Shown piece by piece: positions 12,101-24,450 of a stretch of 64,000 nucleotides of DNA. The notes beneath the pieces were generated by a model. It saw only the letters and a list, made by a program, of their open reading frames with translations. It did not search any database and had not been told where the DNA came from. Origin of the DNA: Folioceros fuciformis (taxonomy: Eukaryota; Anthocerotophyta; Anthocerotopsida; Anthocerotales); assembly GCA_049999805.1 (NCBI GenBank), contig JBNGIO010006370.1:249212-313211 (forward strand). The letters run 5' to 3'. Every line of letters begins with the position of its first letter. Position 1 is the stretch's first letter. The position numbers and the translations under genes were made by a program.

Positions 12101-13759
12101 CATGCCACTTTCCACATCAGCACGTCTGTGCATACAACCAAAACCAGCGAGACAGCTAAAATCCCCACTACGACCACAGGGATTGTTTGTCTATGGAAAC
12201 GCCTACAGAAGTAGGCCATGTAGCAATGAGAGGACACATCGCACATGCTTCGTTGAATATTGCACAGAATTAGGCTTAGTTTCCCTGGGAACCTCAAAAA
12301 AACCAGCCCAGATTTGAGAGCTTCCACACTGCAGGTACGAAGACAATGAAGGGGATATACTCAGATGCTGACGAACAACCCAGGGGTAATTCCGTATCAG
12401 ATTACGGCTAATAGAAATACAGCCAAACACTGCAAGACCATGTTGCAACGCAAGTAGCCAAAGAAGCCCTAATTTAGTGAGCCTTTACCCTCCAGAACAA
12501 CAGTCGAGATGCAGGCCTTCTCGAGAGTCAGCAAGGCAAGCCATTTGGAGCTGACCTCCTCCCCGTGCAACCATCCTCTGTCATCCCCTTGTTTGCTCCC
12601 TCCAAATTTCCCATGGTTGTTGCTTCCAAAAAGCTCCCGAACTTTTGCCAAAACTGAGGATGCCCCCGCATCAGGTCCCTGAGATCCAAAATTGCCAGCT
12701 TTCTTCAGGGACGAACCCGAGCTCAGCTTCAGCAGCTTTGCGCCGACAGAAGACAGGCCCCTGCTTCTCTCAGCCCGTTGAGAAACGCCCGCACCAAGTA
12801 GTCTCATCAGGAACTGGATGCACGCGGCCGAATCGAGCAAGTCCTCATCGTGAGTCTGCGCCAGCACAATTCATTCAGCCAGCATGCCACGGCACGAACA
12901 GCACGGTACTCCTCCAGAGCTACAGCTTACATCAATAGCCAACAAATAGAGAACCGCAGCTGCACCCAGCGCGATTGGAGGGTCCTCTGCCGGTAAGGCA
13001 ACAACGGCATCAAGCAAAGGCTTACACATTCTGCAACAAACACCACAAAGCTGCATTAATGTGGCGTGCCAGCAAGATCCGACTGCAAACCGCCACTACA
13101 CACATCTTCAAAAATCCCATCCTTCAAAAACGAGCCATCACCACGCTTCCCAGCGTTAAATCGAACATTTACCCTTGAATTCTCAGAATCCTCCGCTTCT
13201 GCAGCGATCCGCAAAGGGACAAAATGGAAGCGAGGCTAGCCCGCTGCACAAACACCGGCTGGTCATGCCTGAGTCCGTCCATCGCAAAATTAGCTTCATC
13301 CACATGCTCCAGCAGCTCCCCAGACTCCTTCGTCTCCATCAGGCTCGCAGCAGCAGAAGTCCCCCACGCCAGACTACTCCTGGCCGGCTCCGCCACAGGA
13401 GCCACCTTCTGCGACTCCACCTGCGAGCTCTGCAGCAGAACCCGAGCTTGGATGCCTAAGCTGGTGCGCTGTTTGTTCCCATCCTCCACTTTAGACCGCT
13501 TCGCACTCGGGTGACGGTCCGGCAGCCTACGATCCTTCCGAGACCCGGGCTTCTTGAGCCTGCTACTGGAATGCGACAATTCCGGAATCTCCAAGGCCCT
13601 CACCACATCATCGCCACAGTTCCGGAGCTCGTCCAGCGCCGACAAGGAGGACGTGAAGGACTCCTGCGAGCTACTCCACACGGAGTTGGCACCGATCCCT
13701 GGATCTGACAGGCTGCTGCGCGCGCCGCGCTGCCGCCGCTGGTATGTGCGGACAATCAT
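9134..13759 (-). CDS. WAPL: WAPL cohesin-release factor
   Basis: Plant wings-apart-like protein, the nuclear factor that opens cohesin rings and removes them from chromosomes. Thirteen exons: 13759-13173, 13030-12931, 12855-12489, 12039-11927, 11820-11686, 11470-11377, 11204-11046, 10947-10388, 10263-9998, 9819-9774, 9640-9549, 9415-9334, 9223-9134; 2691 nt, 896 residues, close to the plant family length. It starts MIVRTYQRR, as plant WAPL proteins do. A Ser-rich basic region follows (SLSALDELRNCGDD). The WAPL helical repeat region opens with ATLMEAQE-like residues (AASLMETKESGELLEHVDE), then RRASLASILSLCGS. Later markers are KWLALLTLEKAC, FKERLRELGGLD, VLMNLTNDNPVGCRQ, VLVPVLERF and a C-terminal HLSLNMISPE. 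The 46-nt exon 9819-9774 is the least certain. The gene diverges from CCT3 across a region that includes the N gap. Confidence 0.93.
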
Positions 13760-13794
13760 CTGGCCAGCAGAATGAGCCTGTGCGTCGCTCCCCC

Positions 13795-14194
13795 NNNNNN
13801 NNNNNNNNNNNNNNNNNNNNNNNNNNNNNNNNNNNNNNNNNNNNNNNNNNNNNNNNNNNNNNNNNNNNNNNNNNNNNNNNNNNNNNNNNNNNNNNNNNNN
13901 NNNNNNNNNNNNNNNNNNNNNNNNNNNNNNNNNNNNNNNNNNNNNNNNNNNNNNNNNNNNNNNNNNNNNNNNNNNNNNNNNNNNNNNNNNNNNNNNNNNN
14001 NNNNNNNNNNNNNNNNNNNNNNNNNNNNNNNNNNNNNNNNNNNNNNNNNNNNNNNNNNNNNNNNNNNNNNNNNNNNNNNNNNNNNNNNNNNNNNNNNNNN
14101 NNNNNNNNNNNNNNNNNNNNNNNNNNNNNNNNNNNNNNNNNNNNNNNNNNNNNNNNNNNNNNNNNNNNNNNNNNNNNNNNNNNNNNNNNNNNNN
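13795..14194. other. Assembly gap, 400 N
   Basis: A run of exactly 400 N between WAPL and CCT3, a size that suggests either an estimate or a convention. The lost sequence includes the WAPL 5' leader and part of the shared divergent promoter. Confidence 0.99.
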
Positions 14195-14385
14195 CAGCAC
14201 GGCACGGCCTGCCTGCCGTGGATGCATGGGGATGTGCTCCACCGCGCACCAGCAACGACAGGCGACGAAGTAGAAAGCTTAAAGGTCGGCACGCATCAAC
14301 TGCGTCCCTCCAGTCATGCGTCGAGGAAAAAGGGATAACAACGGGCCCAACGAATTTGAAGTCGACGACAACACAGCATATACAG

Positions 14386-14512
14386 ATGTATGTATGTATG
14401 TATGTACGTACATACTTACTCAACGGGTCCCGGGCCGGGGTCCACTACCCGATTCCATTTCGACCCGGCCCGGGCGGGGCGAGACGGGGCCGGGCCGGGC
14501 CGGGCCGGCAAT
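14386..14512. repeat. ATGT microsatellite followed by a GGGCC-rich simple repeat
   Basis: About 29 bp of (ATGT)n at 14386-14414 ending in a short inverted GTACGTAC, then from 14421 a GC-rich stretch containing GGGCCGGGCCGGGCCGGG. It lies between the N gap and the CCT3 start. Such sequence often breaks assembly and may explain the gap. Confidence 0.85.
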
Positions 14513-14664
14513 ACGACATTTTGATGCACGCTGCCTCCAAGCTTGTAGGCCTCTGCGTTTTGTTCAGAAGTCGAATTTCGGCTGGCTCGTACTTGGGCTG
14601 AACGTCCTGTTCCCGCGCAGCAGCAAAGAGACGCGGCTGGATCGGAATCTTCGACGCGGGCAAG

Positions 14665-17600
14665 ATGAATTCGCCAATGGTTGTCCTCAGTACGTGTGTT
14701 ATGCACAGGCCTGTGGAGACCTGCTGGATCCTGCGTGCCCTCATCTGCTGCATTCCAATCTTGCTCGCCTCCCTTCCCCGCTTTTTCCTCCTCCTTTGAA
14801 CTAACTGGGCGTTAGGTCGGGAGGAGCTGGTTTATGTGGATTGACCTAGTGTGCTTCTTGATTGGGTGGTGTCAGATGAGTCGACGAAGCGGGAGACTGG
14901 AAATCGGGTGTTCCATGCGAATATCAGTGCTGCCAAGGTGAGATCGATGTTGAGCATTTGGCAGGGCAGGGGTTAGAGGTTGGAGCTGACGAGGGCTGCT
15001 CTGTAGCAATGTGGCTGAATGAATGGAAATTGCAGGCGGTGGCGGACATTATCCGCACCACTCTGGGCCCGAGGTCCATGCTCAAGATGCTGCTGGATGC
15101 TGGGGGAGGTAGGTTCGAGGGAAGCACTGTTGGATTGGTAGACTTAGCCTCCAGGGCCTTCTGAGTGGTTGAGCTCATTCTGCTGGTGGGTTGGTGGACA
15201 GGCATAGTGTTATCGAACGATGGACATGCTATTCTTCGGGAGTTAGACGTGTCACATCCTGCAGCGAAGGTATCATTTGCAGCCTCATGTTTCTCTTTCT
15301 GACGGCTGTTTCTTGGGCGGACGGGGTCTGCAGTTGGCTTGATGCAGTGAAGGACAGTGTATGACTGGCGGAATCCCCTTCCTTTCTGTGTTCGTAGCAG
15401 ATCATGATTGAGCTCAGTCGCACTCAGGATGAAGAAGTTGGGGATGGAACGACCTCTGTGATCATTTTAGGTTTAAATCAGATGCGCCTCCCTTGATATA
15501 TTTGGCATTGTCCTGCGTTTTTCAGCAAATTGAAGTTGAGGAGTTGCTGTCTTTCTGAATATTTTGGAATTTGTGGTCTGGTCTCCAGCTGGAGAGATGC
15601 TGCATGTTGCAGGGCCATTCTTGGAGAGGGCTGTCCATCCGACAGTTGTTTGCCAAGGTATCAGGGCGTTTTGAAGCACAAGTTGTCTGCATCTTAATGT
15701 CGATTCCTTTTACCATTGTGGGTCTGGGTTCTTACCCTGTTTGCTGTGCGTGAATCAGCGTACACGAAAGCTCTTGAAGACGCAATTGCAGCACTGAAGG
15801 ATGTGAGCTTTGAAATCGATGTGAATGACCGTAAGTGTATTCTACAGAAGAAATTGTTTGTATCAGTATATGATACTTGGGCAGTGTCAGGCCATCAAGA
15901 CCGTCTGGTAGAGCTTCATACGGAGATTCTGTCGTATCCTGTACAGGTGAAAAGATGCTTCAAATTGTGCAGAGCTGTGTGGAGACCAAATTTACGAGCC
16001 GCTTTGGCACACTGATTGCGGTGAGTGGCTTGCCTTTTACAGCCAGGGTGCATGTTGTGGCATTTTCCCTAACTTGTCACAGGGTTCCCTGATGTGATAA
16101 TCAGGACGTAACTGTATGGTTTTCCCATGTTGGATCGTTTTTCTTGCAGGATCTTGCAGTTACCTCGGTTTCGCTGGTCGCGGATGACATAGGCACTGGC
16201 TTACGAGAAGCGGACATCAAGAAATATGTCAAGGTTGAGAAGATTGCTGGAGGCCAATTCGAGGATTCCAGGGTTCTCTCTGGGGTAATGTTCAACAAGG
16301 ATGTGGTGTTACCAGGCAAGATGAGACGCCGTATTTCGAATCCTCGGATCATTTTGCTTGATTGCCCGCTGGAGTACAAGAAGGGGGAGAACATGACGAA
16401 TGCCGAGTTGGTGAATGAAGAAGACTGGTGAGCAAGCGCAAGAGTGAACGGCTGGTTTGGATGGTGAAAGCAAACGATGCTTCTCTAATGCAGTTGTGGC
16501 TTTGTGTGGCTGCAGGGCTGCCCTGTTGGAGATGGAAGAAGAGTACATTGAAAATATGTGCAATCAAATTATTAACTTCAAGCCTGATGTTGTGATCACA
16601 GAGAAGGGCTTGAGTGACCTTGCCAGCCATTATCTGAGCAGGGCTGGAGTGAGTGCCATTAGGAGAGTCCGCAAAACAGACAACAACAGAATAGCTCGTG
16701 CTTGTGGTGCCACTATCGTAAACAGACCAGATGAGCTGGTTGAGAGCGATGTCGGGACATGCGCAGGGTTATTTGAAGTCAAAAAGCTGGGAGATGAGTT
16801 TTTCACATTCATTGTTGATTGCAAGGATCCAAAAGCGTGTACCATTCTGTTGAGAGGTGGTAGTAAAGATGTGCTGAACGAAATGGAGAGGAACTTACAG
16901 GTAGCTGTTAGTCATATTGGTATCGGCTGGATCTGTACTTCAATCCTGTTGCGCCTTCAGTATCTGATGGGCCCTGTTTCTGGCCCGCGTTTCTTTCTAG
17001 GATGCTATGGGAGTTGCACGGAACATCATCAAGGATGCAAGGCTTGTTCCAGGAGGGGGTGCGGCAGAGATGGCAGTTTCCGTTGCCCTCAAGAGGAAAA
17101 GTGCTTCTGTGGAGGGCGTGGAGCAGGTAGAACGGTTGGAAAGCTAGGGTAGCTCTAGTTTTTGGTGTCTCGGTATTCAGATGACACTAAAACCTGGTCT
17201 CTGTTGCAGCTGCCCTACAGAGCCGTGGCTCAAGCTCTTGAGGTTATTCCTCGAACAATAGCCCAAAACTGTGGTGTCAATGTGATTCGGACTATGACTG
17301 CGTTGCAAGCAAAGGTTAGCCTGACCAGTGCCTGACGACCATCTTCGTTCTGCTTCATGGTGCCGTCTCTTTGCCTTTCGGTTCCAACCAACTCAAGTGG
17401 GTCGTCTTCTGCTCTGCACAGCATGCGAGCAGCAAGAATGCTCTGTTCGGGGTTGACGGAAACACTGGTGAAATCCGAGACATGAAAGAGCTTGGGGTAA
17501 GCTGATTCCGCTGGTTGGTGGCTTGTGTGCCGTGTTGTGTAGGCAATGGGTGTTTGACGTGAATGATATTCCGCTCGTGACAGGTCTGGGATTCATTTGG

Positions 17601-17769
17601 GGTGAAAGTGCAAACTTTCAAGACGGCAATCGAAGCCGCTTGTCTTCTTCTGAGAATCGACAACATCGTAAGCGGCATCAAGAAGAAGGAAAAGAATGCA
17701 CCTTCGGGGCCGACCACGAAGGTTGACGACGAAAAAGATGCGGACGGGGAGCACATCATCCCGGAGTAG
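14665..17769 (+). CDS. CCT3: T-complex protein 1 subunit gamma (CCT3)
   Basis: Gamma subunit of the cytosolic TRiC/CCT chaperonin, which folds actin, tubulin and other proteins in an ATP-driven double ring. Fourteen exons: 14665-14689, 14876-14937, 15036-15108, 15202-15269, 15401-15470, 15589-15657, 15759-15830, 15947-16020, 16150-16427, 16516-16900, 17001-17126, 17210-17314, 17422-17496, 17584-17769; 1668 nt, 555 residues, the same length as the Arabidopsis protein. Group II chaperonin motifs are intact: TTLGPRSMLKMLLDAGGG, LSNDGHAILRELD, QDEEVGDGTTSVI (ATP site), LVPGGGAAEM and NCGVNVIRTM. It ends DADGEHIIPE, typical of the gamma subunit. The first exon encodes only eight full codons; its ATG was chosen by phase and by the MNSPMVVL start resembling the family's MHAPVLVL. 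Confidence 0.95.
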
Positions 17770-18586
17770 AGCCCCACACTTGGACCATGCCAAACCCTGG
17801 TGGAACTGGATGCTGAAGAGCGGACGGATGTTGGAACCCAAACAATTTTGTACTTGGTCAAACCTCTGACCCCTAGTTTTCTCTGAATTTCAACTATGCA
17901 GCTTGTGATGCTTGGAGTCGCAGGTAGCTCTACAGAGCCGAGAAAAAGGTTCCCACGGTTCGTCGTGTGCCAAACACGGAGTTAAGGCCTGGCCTACACA
18001 GCACGTTTTGACCAAAGTCCGATGCCTGATTGGATGTTAAGCCTATGTCAGATCCGGGTTCCTCAGGTCAGGTGATCAGCAAGTAAGATAAACCAGTTGG
18101 CCCGTGCTTAGCCTTGCAGCATACTAATGGCGCCAGCAGTGCTTGGAGAGTCGCCTATAGCTGACATCGTCATGGAGCCCAGCGTTGCCCTTACACCGAA
18201 CTTCAAGGCGGAAACAGAAACCACGGCCAACAGATCAGCGCTGCCCTTACACCGAACTTCAAGGCGGAAACAGAAGCCAAGGCCAACAGAAAGCCGGCAT
18301 GGTTGGGACGTCCTTTGATGACACCGGCGAATGAAACCCTAAAGCCGGTTCACATTCATGTTCAAAACAACGTCTGGTCTTTCATACCGGCATAGAATTT
18401 ATTTATACTTCTTCAGCCCTTTAGTTACTCCTGCGTTCGCACAGGCTTTTGGGCTTACACAAAATAGTGACATAATCTACTAGGGGTCATATTCCTTGAG
18501 GTCGACAACATGAATTGTGGCTTTGCTCAGACAACTAGGCGGACTTGGATAACATAGATGGGAATCGTTCTATAGACAAAGTAGAT
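17770..18586. other. Intergenic with a 56-bp tandem duplication
   Basis: Holds the CCT3 3' untranslated region and then unassigned DNA. A 56-bp unit is duplicated at 18182-18291 (TTACACCGAACTTCAAGGCG in each copy). The open frame across it (18127-18318) has no recognisable domain and I do not call it a gene. Confidence 0.6.
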
Positions 18587-19252
18587 ATGGTGGATGTTAA
18601 TGCCCCAACTGAAGGAGCCAATGTTGATGTCCCAATTGAAGGAACAAATGTTGATGCCTCAGCTGAAGGAACAAATGTTGATGCTGCAACTAAAGGAACA
18701 AATGCAAATGTCCCAATTGAAAGAACAAATGCAAGTGCTCCAAGTGAAGAAGCAAAAGTTGCAACAACAACCCAGCTCAAGCTCAAGCTCGATAGTGATG
18801 AGATTGAGTATTGCACTATTTGCACAGAAACAATTACAATGGATGAAGATTTCATGCAAGTTTTCGATTGTGACCACATTTTTCACAAGGAATGTCTGAT
18901 GCCATGGTTGGATGGAAATCGCCCATCATGTCCAAATTGTAGAGCTACTATGTTTGATGACTTCGAGGAATTTGAAAAGGTAGTTAACAACTTTTTATCT
19001 AGAAGAGCTGATTTAGCTACTAGAATTAAAAGTTTTCTTGTACAAGCTAAATCGAAACAACGACAGAAAAAACACTCAAAATCTTTGAAGCAGGAAGTGT
19101 TCAATATGCTGATGTTGAAGACTCCAAAAGATGGAGGAAGATTGCATGATTTGTATGTGGAATTTTTGCCTGAATTACTTTCTTTGGAAGATGAAGAAAA
19201 TGGCATGTCACTTCTCATGGAGCTTCTCGAGGAAATAACACATAGTCTTTAA
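18587..19252 (+). CDS. RING-H2 zinc-finger protein with N-terminal 9-residue repeats
   Basis: A single-exon frame of 221 residues from the ATG at 18587. Residues about 5-55 are five to six imperfect copies of a nine-residue unit, such as EGTNVDVPI/EGTNVDASA. A C3H2C3 RING follows (CTIC, then CDHIFHKEC, then CPNCRA), the form found in E3 ubiquitin ligases that recruit E2 enzymes. The C-terminal part is helical and charged, with a Lys-rich stretch (KSKQRQKKHSK) and an acidic Leu-rich end. No membrane segment is seen. The frame stays open upstream of the ATG only to a TAG at 18536, so an upstream exon is possible but not required. The protein may be a lineage-specific E3 ligase. Confidence 0.7.
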   Translation: MVDVNAPTEGANVDVPIEGTNVDASAEGTNVDAATKGTNANVPIERTNASAPSEEAKVATTTQLKLKLDSDEIEYCTICTETITMDEDFMQVFDCDHIFHKECLMPWLDGNRPSCPNCRATMFDDFEEFEKVVNNFLSRRADLATRIKSFLVQAKSKQRQKKHSKSLKQEVFNMLMLKTPKDGGRLHDLYVEFLPELLSLEDEENGMSLLMELLEEITHSL

Positions 19253-19363
19253 TGGCTATTCAGCCATGAGAACCTCAAAAGAGTGTGACATAGAGAAGAA
19301 TCACATGTGTTTCAAGTAATTCATGTGAGCAATCATACATAGCTAATGTATGGGGAAAATGTT

Positions 19364-20175
19364 ATGTAAGACCCCCCCACGCGTACCGGCTTCCTTTAGC
19401 TAGTTTCTACTTTAGCTAACTTTTTCTTAAAGTGATATGTAATTAGTTAATTAATGAGTTAAATTTAAATTTAAGCTTATTTTCATAAAGTATGAACTTG
19501 TTAAACCCTAAACTCTAAACCCTAATTCCATGTTAGAATTAAAGCTCTTGCTTCTAGGGTTGTGATGAAAACCCTAAAAGCACCCTCTAGTAATACACTC
19601 TAGTGATTGGAGTATCTAGGAGCTAATGATCACACTTATTCCACTATGCCATGGCATAGGAGTGATTGGAGTCTCTAGGAGATGAGCTAGGTTTTCAAAG
19701 TGTTCTTCGAGATGCTCTCCCTATGGAAGGGTGGTTTGGTTAAGGTTTGTTTAAGATAAGTGGCTCTATCTTTAGAGTTTGCAAATTACAAGTCTATGCT
19801 AGTAGGGGAGTCCTTTTGGTTGAGCTAGATGTAAGGGACTTTGCTTTCACGACATCTGACCACATAGTAAGAACCTTGGAACTAGGTAGATATTGAGAAA
19901 TGGAAGAGTGTGGATATGAGATTTCGGAGAGAACTGAATTGAAGAATATGGAGTCTGGGGGTAGCTAGGGAATAATTAGAGGAAGAGATCAACATATCTG
20001 GTGGACAAGAGAAGGAGAAGTGTGAGAATGGAGTATGGTGTTGGAAGAAGGTCCAAGTGAGAGCCTAAGGGGGAGAAGCCCCCAGATCTACAACTTTCAA
20101 GACTTGGGAAGTGCCAAGGTCTTCGGGTTGAGATAGATGAACCTACTTTCATCTCGCAACGGGCAACGCTTTAAC
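19364..20175. repeat. Possible solo LTR or LTR fragment
   Basis: Begins TGTAAGACCC and can be read to a TTAACA end near 20175, a TG...CA arrangement with typical LTR-like length (about 0.8 kb) and AT-rich composition. It holds a telomere-like motif (AAACCCTAAACTCTAAACCC) at 19503-19522. No second copy is visible in this window, so the call rests on shape alone. A 101-codon minus-strand frame lies next to it at 20183-20488; it has no recognised domain and could be transposon-derived or part of the 3' flank of the transporter gene. Confidence 0.3.
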
Positions 20176-20534
20176 AGGCTTTTCATCTAAAGTCAGCAGT
20201 TAGCTGTTTATACAGCCCCTCCCCTAACAGTATTTTCAGTTGGGCAAGCCAAGTTTGTTCGACCTTCACGGATTCCTCATATCTCTGTCCCTGCTGGTAT
20301 TCATACATGGTTACCGAGGCCATACGGGTGCCTCTAGCAACTGTGACCACCTCAAGCACTCGCCCAATTTCGGACATCGTGTATCGTTCCACTTGATCAG
20401 CCCGTGGACTCCTCCCCTGCGGGCCTGTTGTACTGTAAGGTTTGCTAAATTCACCAATGCAAAAATCATGTCCTGAGTGCTTCACCACCTTCGACGGGCA
20501 TCTTCACCCGAAAGAGGCCAACCAGTATCCGAAC

Positions 20535-23500
20535 CTAAGAAAGTGGGCCTGGACCTTCATCGTCTTCCTCGTGCTTCCCTTTGTCCAGACTAAGAGGCCA
20601 GAAGGGGGACCATGTCCAGCAGACAACAGTGGCAATGACCAGTCCCAACACAAAAAAGACGAGCGAAGGTCCTGCAAAGCCATGACAAAACGTACTGTCA
20701 AACTGAGCCCATGCTGGCACCAAACACCAATTCCGGATAGACTGGACAGCTTCAGACTGACGGGAGCCTTCACCGTACCCGGGAGGAAATCAGAATTTCG
20801 ACTCAGAGCCCAAGAGAACCTGCCCCAAGAAACACGAGATCACGAAATTACGAGCCGAACACATGCTTCCATAGCACTTTGTCACAAGTCTGTAATCAAG
20901 AACAACGTACAGTAGCCCTCCAGTCTCTGGGGCGATGGTAGTCGTCAAGGCCATCGTACTGACTGCTAGACCGTTTGCTGCACCTCTTTCACTCGGTTTC
21001 TGAAAGCAGGAAGGGCCCCAAGGGGTGAGTTCAGGATGCAAGCGCTACAGAAGCCGCACGGCGTGTAAATGGATGGTCAGGTCGAGATGAGATACCACGG
21101 CATTGTTGACCAGTAGAAATGCTCCGTCCATGGTTGAAGTCTGTCACAGAGGAGGGCAAGGAAAGGGATGACACAGGATAAGGGTGACATGCTCTGTTCC
21201 ATATAACAGACATGCTCCTAGGAATGCACACTCTGCTGTGTAGGAGGGTCCTCACCGATGCGATGTTCTTGTAAAGTGATATCAAAAGAATGAGCAGGAA
21301 CGTAGGCGCGCCCACAAGTTGGCCTGCCAGCGGAAATAAAACCATGGTGGGCAATGCTAGAATCTGCATCCATTGGGCAACGTTGCAAGTCAGGATTTTA
21401 ACGGCAGAACATAAATGTAGTAGCGCTTGCTACGTTGGATAAGATACTACAACAAGCAAGGAACTGACATGCCACCGTATACAACGACGGACGAGCAGTA
21501 ACATGAGCAACAGGGAGTCTTACAGCAGATAGCCGGATGACTTTACTGGGTCCAAGGTAATTGGTTACAGGAGGGAAGACAAAAAGCTGCCAAAATAGCA
21601 ACCCAAAACCTGGCACAGGTGCATCGAACAACGGCGTTGGATGAGGACCAGGCATAGTTGAAAAACAACATCGCAGCAGAGAGATGGGTTGAGTGTACCT
21701 GAGACGGTTAGAATGTTTCCAACTTGAACTGAAGTAAAACCCAGCCCTCCAATGCTTTTGGGACTCAGTGCCCAGAAAGAAAAACACTGGAGAGCAAGGT
21801 AGTTCAACCCTGAGTATGCCGAGTGCACAGCAGGCAGACAATGCGGCTGCGCGGGAGTGGGGTCAACGTACTTCTGTGAAGGACACCTCGAACAATGCCC
21901 ATATGGAGAAGACATAGATCGAAGCCAGCAACGGGTAGTTCTTGAACATAGCCCATGGCGATTTCTTCGCTTTGGGTGGTGACTGTTCCACGATCGTCTG
22001 GGCGTCTGAAACCGGGACAATGTCCTCGTCATTCAACCCTGCGTCTGCCCTCTTTCCTTCGTCATCGTAGGTAACGGCAAGCTTGGGTGCATTTTCATGG
22101 AAATGAAGGGTCTCCTGCACAGTTCACTCACTTCAGCACGAGCTTGCATCGATTTGATTTCAGTCTGGAAGACAGAACGGAATCTGGACAACAACGTAAC
22201 TGGAAGCTGCGTTGTAATGAGAGCTCCCACGGTAGCAGTGGCAGCGGCGACAACAGAGGGCAGCAGATATGGGTACCTGCACGTCACGACAGACCGTGGT
22301 GAGATCCACTCCCTAGCAAAGCTGGCTGGCAGGCCTTGGATCAGTGTGACTTACCGATCGAAGAAGGAGCCAGGAGGGAACAGGTCAGGATAGCTCAAAG
22401 ATGGCTGCACAAGCGTCCAATGCGAGATGTCTTACATACAAATGGGCGGAATGACTACCAGAGACGGGAGTGAGCAGCAACCATCGACCCACCCATCAGC
22501 TTAGCTCACCCGTGCAAGATATCCCCCAATCGCAGGGCCAATGATTAAGCCTAGACCCCATGACGTCCCTACCTGCACAGACAAACGAGGAGGGACTGAC
22601 GGTCTCTTATCTGGAGGGATCAGTTCTGCAGCCAATGAAACTAAGAACTCTGATAGGGAGACAAGCAAACCCAGCATACGAAGCACTGCTTTGGATGGGT
22701 TTACTCACAACTGAAACACTCAGGGCTTGCTGCCGTTCATTGCAAACCTCCGATGCAAAAACCTGCGCAATTGGCACCCTCCGTTGAAAAATCTGCTGAT
22801 TTAAGGAAACGTACAAAATCGAAGCGACGACTTCACAACATTCTCCCACCTTCGCGGGCCCAAACGAGCCATTCAGGAGACCGAGAAGCAGACGGCAGGT
22901 GAGGGCCATCCAGTAATTGTAGCTTGCTCCAAACAGCAAGTTGAAAATAGCTCTGCAAACCAGTACTTACCGTCGGTCACGTTCCGCTCTGGCGCAAATC
23001 CGGAACGAATACAGGAATACAGCTGGGCTACTGCACTCACATGGAAGCGAGACCTATGAGGATGATTGGCCTCCTGCCATACTTGTCAGACCAGATGCCC
23101 CACTGCCAGGCGCTCAAGAACCTCCCGAACATGAACGACGAGCCTGGAGACCATCCAGCATCGCCTTCTCAGCACGTCCCAGCACAGTACAGAACAGTAA
23201 AAAAAAACGCTAGCAGCTCGAAACCAACGGACTGGGACGGCATACCTAACAATCCAGCATAGATACCAATATCTTCGTCTCTTGCAGCAATGTTGAAGTC
23301 CTTGACCTGCATCAACCAATTCATCAAACGCTGACAGCAATGTGCGCAAGACTAGCTCCACGTGAGCGGCAGGAGACTGTACCATGAAGTAGACATAAGG
23401 GAACAGGGAGGTGGTGGGCATTGCTGCAGAAAACCACGATATCGGCACGGATCAGCATGACCTTCATGGCATCGACCGCCGGATCCCACAAATTTTGCAG

Positions 23501-23659
23501 ATAGAGGTGCTCACCATTGCAGAAGACGATGAGGGCCACAAATAGCAGCTGCGCATACGGGGGAGATTTGCTGGCGGCTGCTCGTTGGGCAACTTTGCAT
23601 CCGGGGCAGTCAGGATACACCTTTCTGTTACGCAGAAGCGGCTGCTCCAAATCCGCCAT
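20535..23659 (-). CDS. MFS transporter, ZIF1-like (ZIFL) family
   Basis: Major-facilitator protein of the plant ZINC INDUCED FACILITATOR-LIKE family, whose members move nicotianamine, metals, K+ or auxin-related substrates across the tonoplast or plasma membrane. Well-placed exons: 23659-23515, 23423-23383, 23306-23246, 23143-23041, 22952-22850, 22762-22709, 22572-22510, 22404-22355, 22276-22201, 22114-21872, 21786-21699, 21609-21524, 21363-21256, 21140-21096, 20999 to about 20911, and a last exon ending at 20535. The N-terminus has the family CPGC motif (residues 18-21). The MFS loop motif WSDKYGRRP, the ASEVCNERQQALS block and SWGLGLIIGPAIGGYLA are present, and a cytosolic linker follows (about 81 residues in exon 10). 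The last intron's borders do not resolve cleanly. Length is about 520 residues. Substrate is not inferable. Confidence 0.88.
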
Positions 23660-24450
23660 CGCCCGAGCGCGCACTCCGCTGGAGTGCTGAATAAAAGGAA
23701 CTTGACAGTGTAGAATGCTTGAATAAGTATCACGTCATACCCGCCAGACGAGCGGATGTACCAATAATTGTCGGAAGACTCGCACGTTCTGCAAGTCTGA
23801 AATTACAGACCCATAATCACTATGCTTAAGGACAGGAGTCCTGACAGGCCACTCGGTGGTTGCGTACGAAAAAAGTCTTGCTACTTCATATAAGCCTGTG
23901 AATAGGCCTCGTGGCGCGAGTACTGCCCCTCATCGGGTAGGGAACACTGCCAGCATGACTGGCCAGGTAGTAACCGTCTGAAAGAGGCAAACAAATAAGG
24001 CCTCCACTCTTCAAAGCTGGAGGGAAGCACCTCGTGTACAGCGGCTGACCAACTTTTCCGAACAGGTTCTTGTGGACAACTTTATTCCATGCAGTGGCTA
24101 CTGCATTCTTTTTTATTTCGTAGTCCACCAACGTCCGTTCTAGAGCAGTGGTTGCAATGCTAATCCAGATAACGAAGTAAGAACGTATACACTGCAGATC
24201 ACTAAGCCCACCCACTCTGGTCTGTGACGCCACGATGTCCCAAGGGTCGGCACGTCGCCCTGAAACAAGCCTGTATGTACCAAGCATGCCATATTACCCT
24301 GGACTCGAGACATTCCAGGAAAAGAATTTGTGTACACCCGATGTGGACGTGGGGATCCAATCCCACAGTTCACACAAAATACTGGGCCTCAACCCATCCT
24401 TTCCCTTGCACAAACAAGGGGGTGAGAAGAGAGGTGGGTCTTGTCATACG
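23660..24450. other. Intergenic: ZIFL promoter and EMC7 3' end
   Basis: No gene is recognised. Minus-strand frames at 23886-24287 and 24140-24373 show no domain or splice logic. Both neighbours run on the minus strand. Confidence 0.5.

Noticed and set aside
17900-18120. Possible 5S rRNA or tRNA-like sequence after CCT3
   Set aside because: No match to the 5S core or a cloverleaf with a proper T-arm could be found by eye.
20183-20488. Minus-strand frame of 101 codons downstream of the ZIFL gene
   Set aside because: The transporter's last exon already ends at 20535; this frame has no recognised domain and may be transposon-derived.
23886-24287. Minus-strand frame of 133 codons
   Set aside because: No domain, no splice logic, and it lies in the spacer between ZIFL and EMC7.
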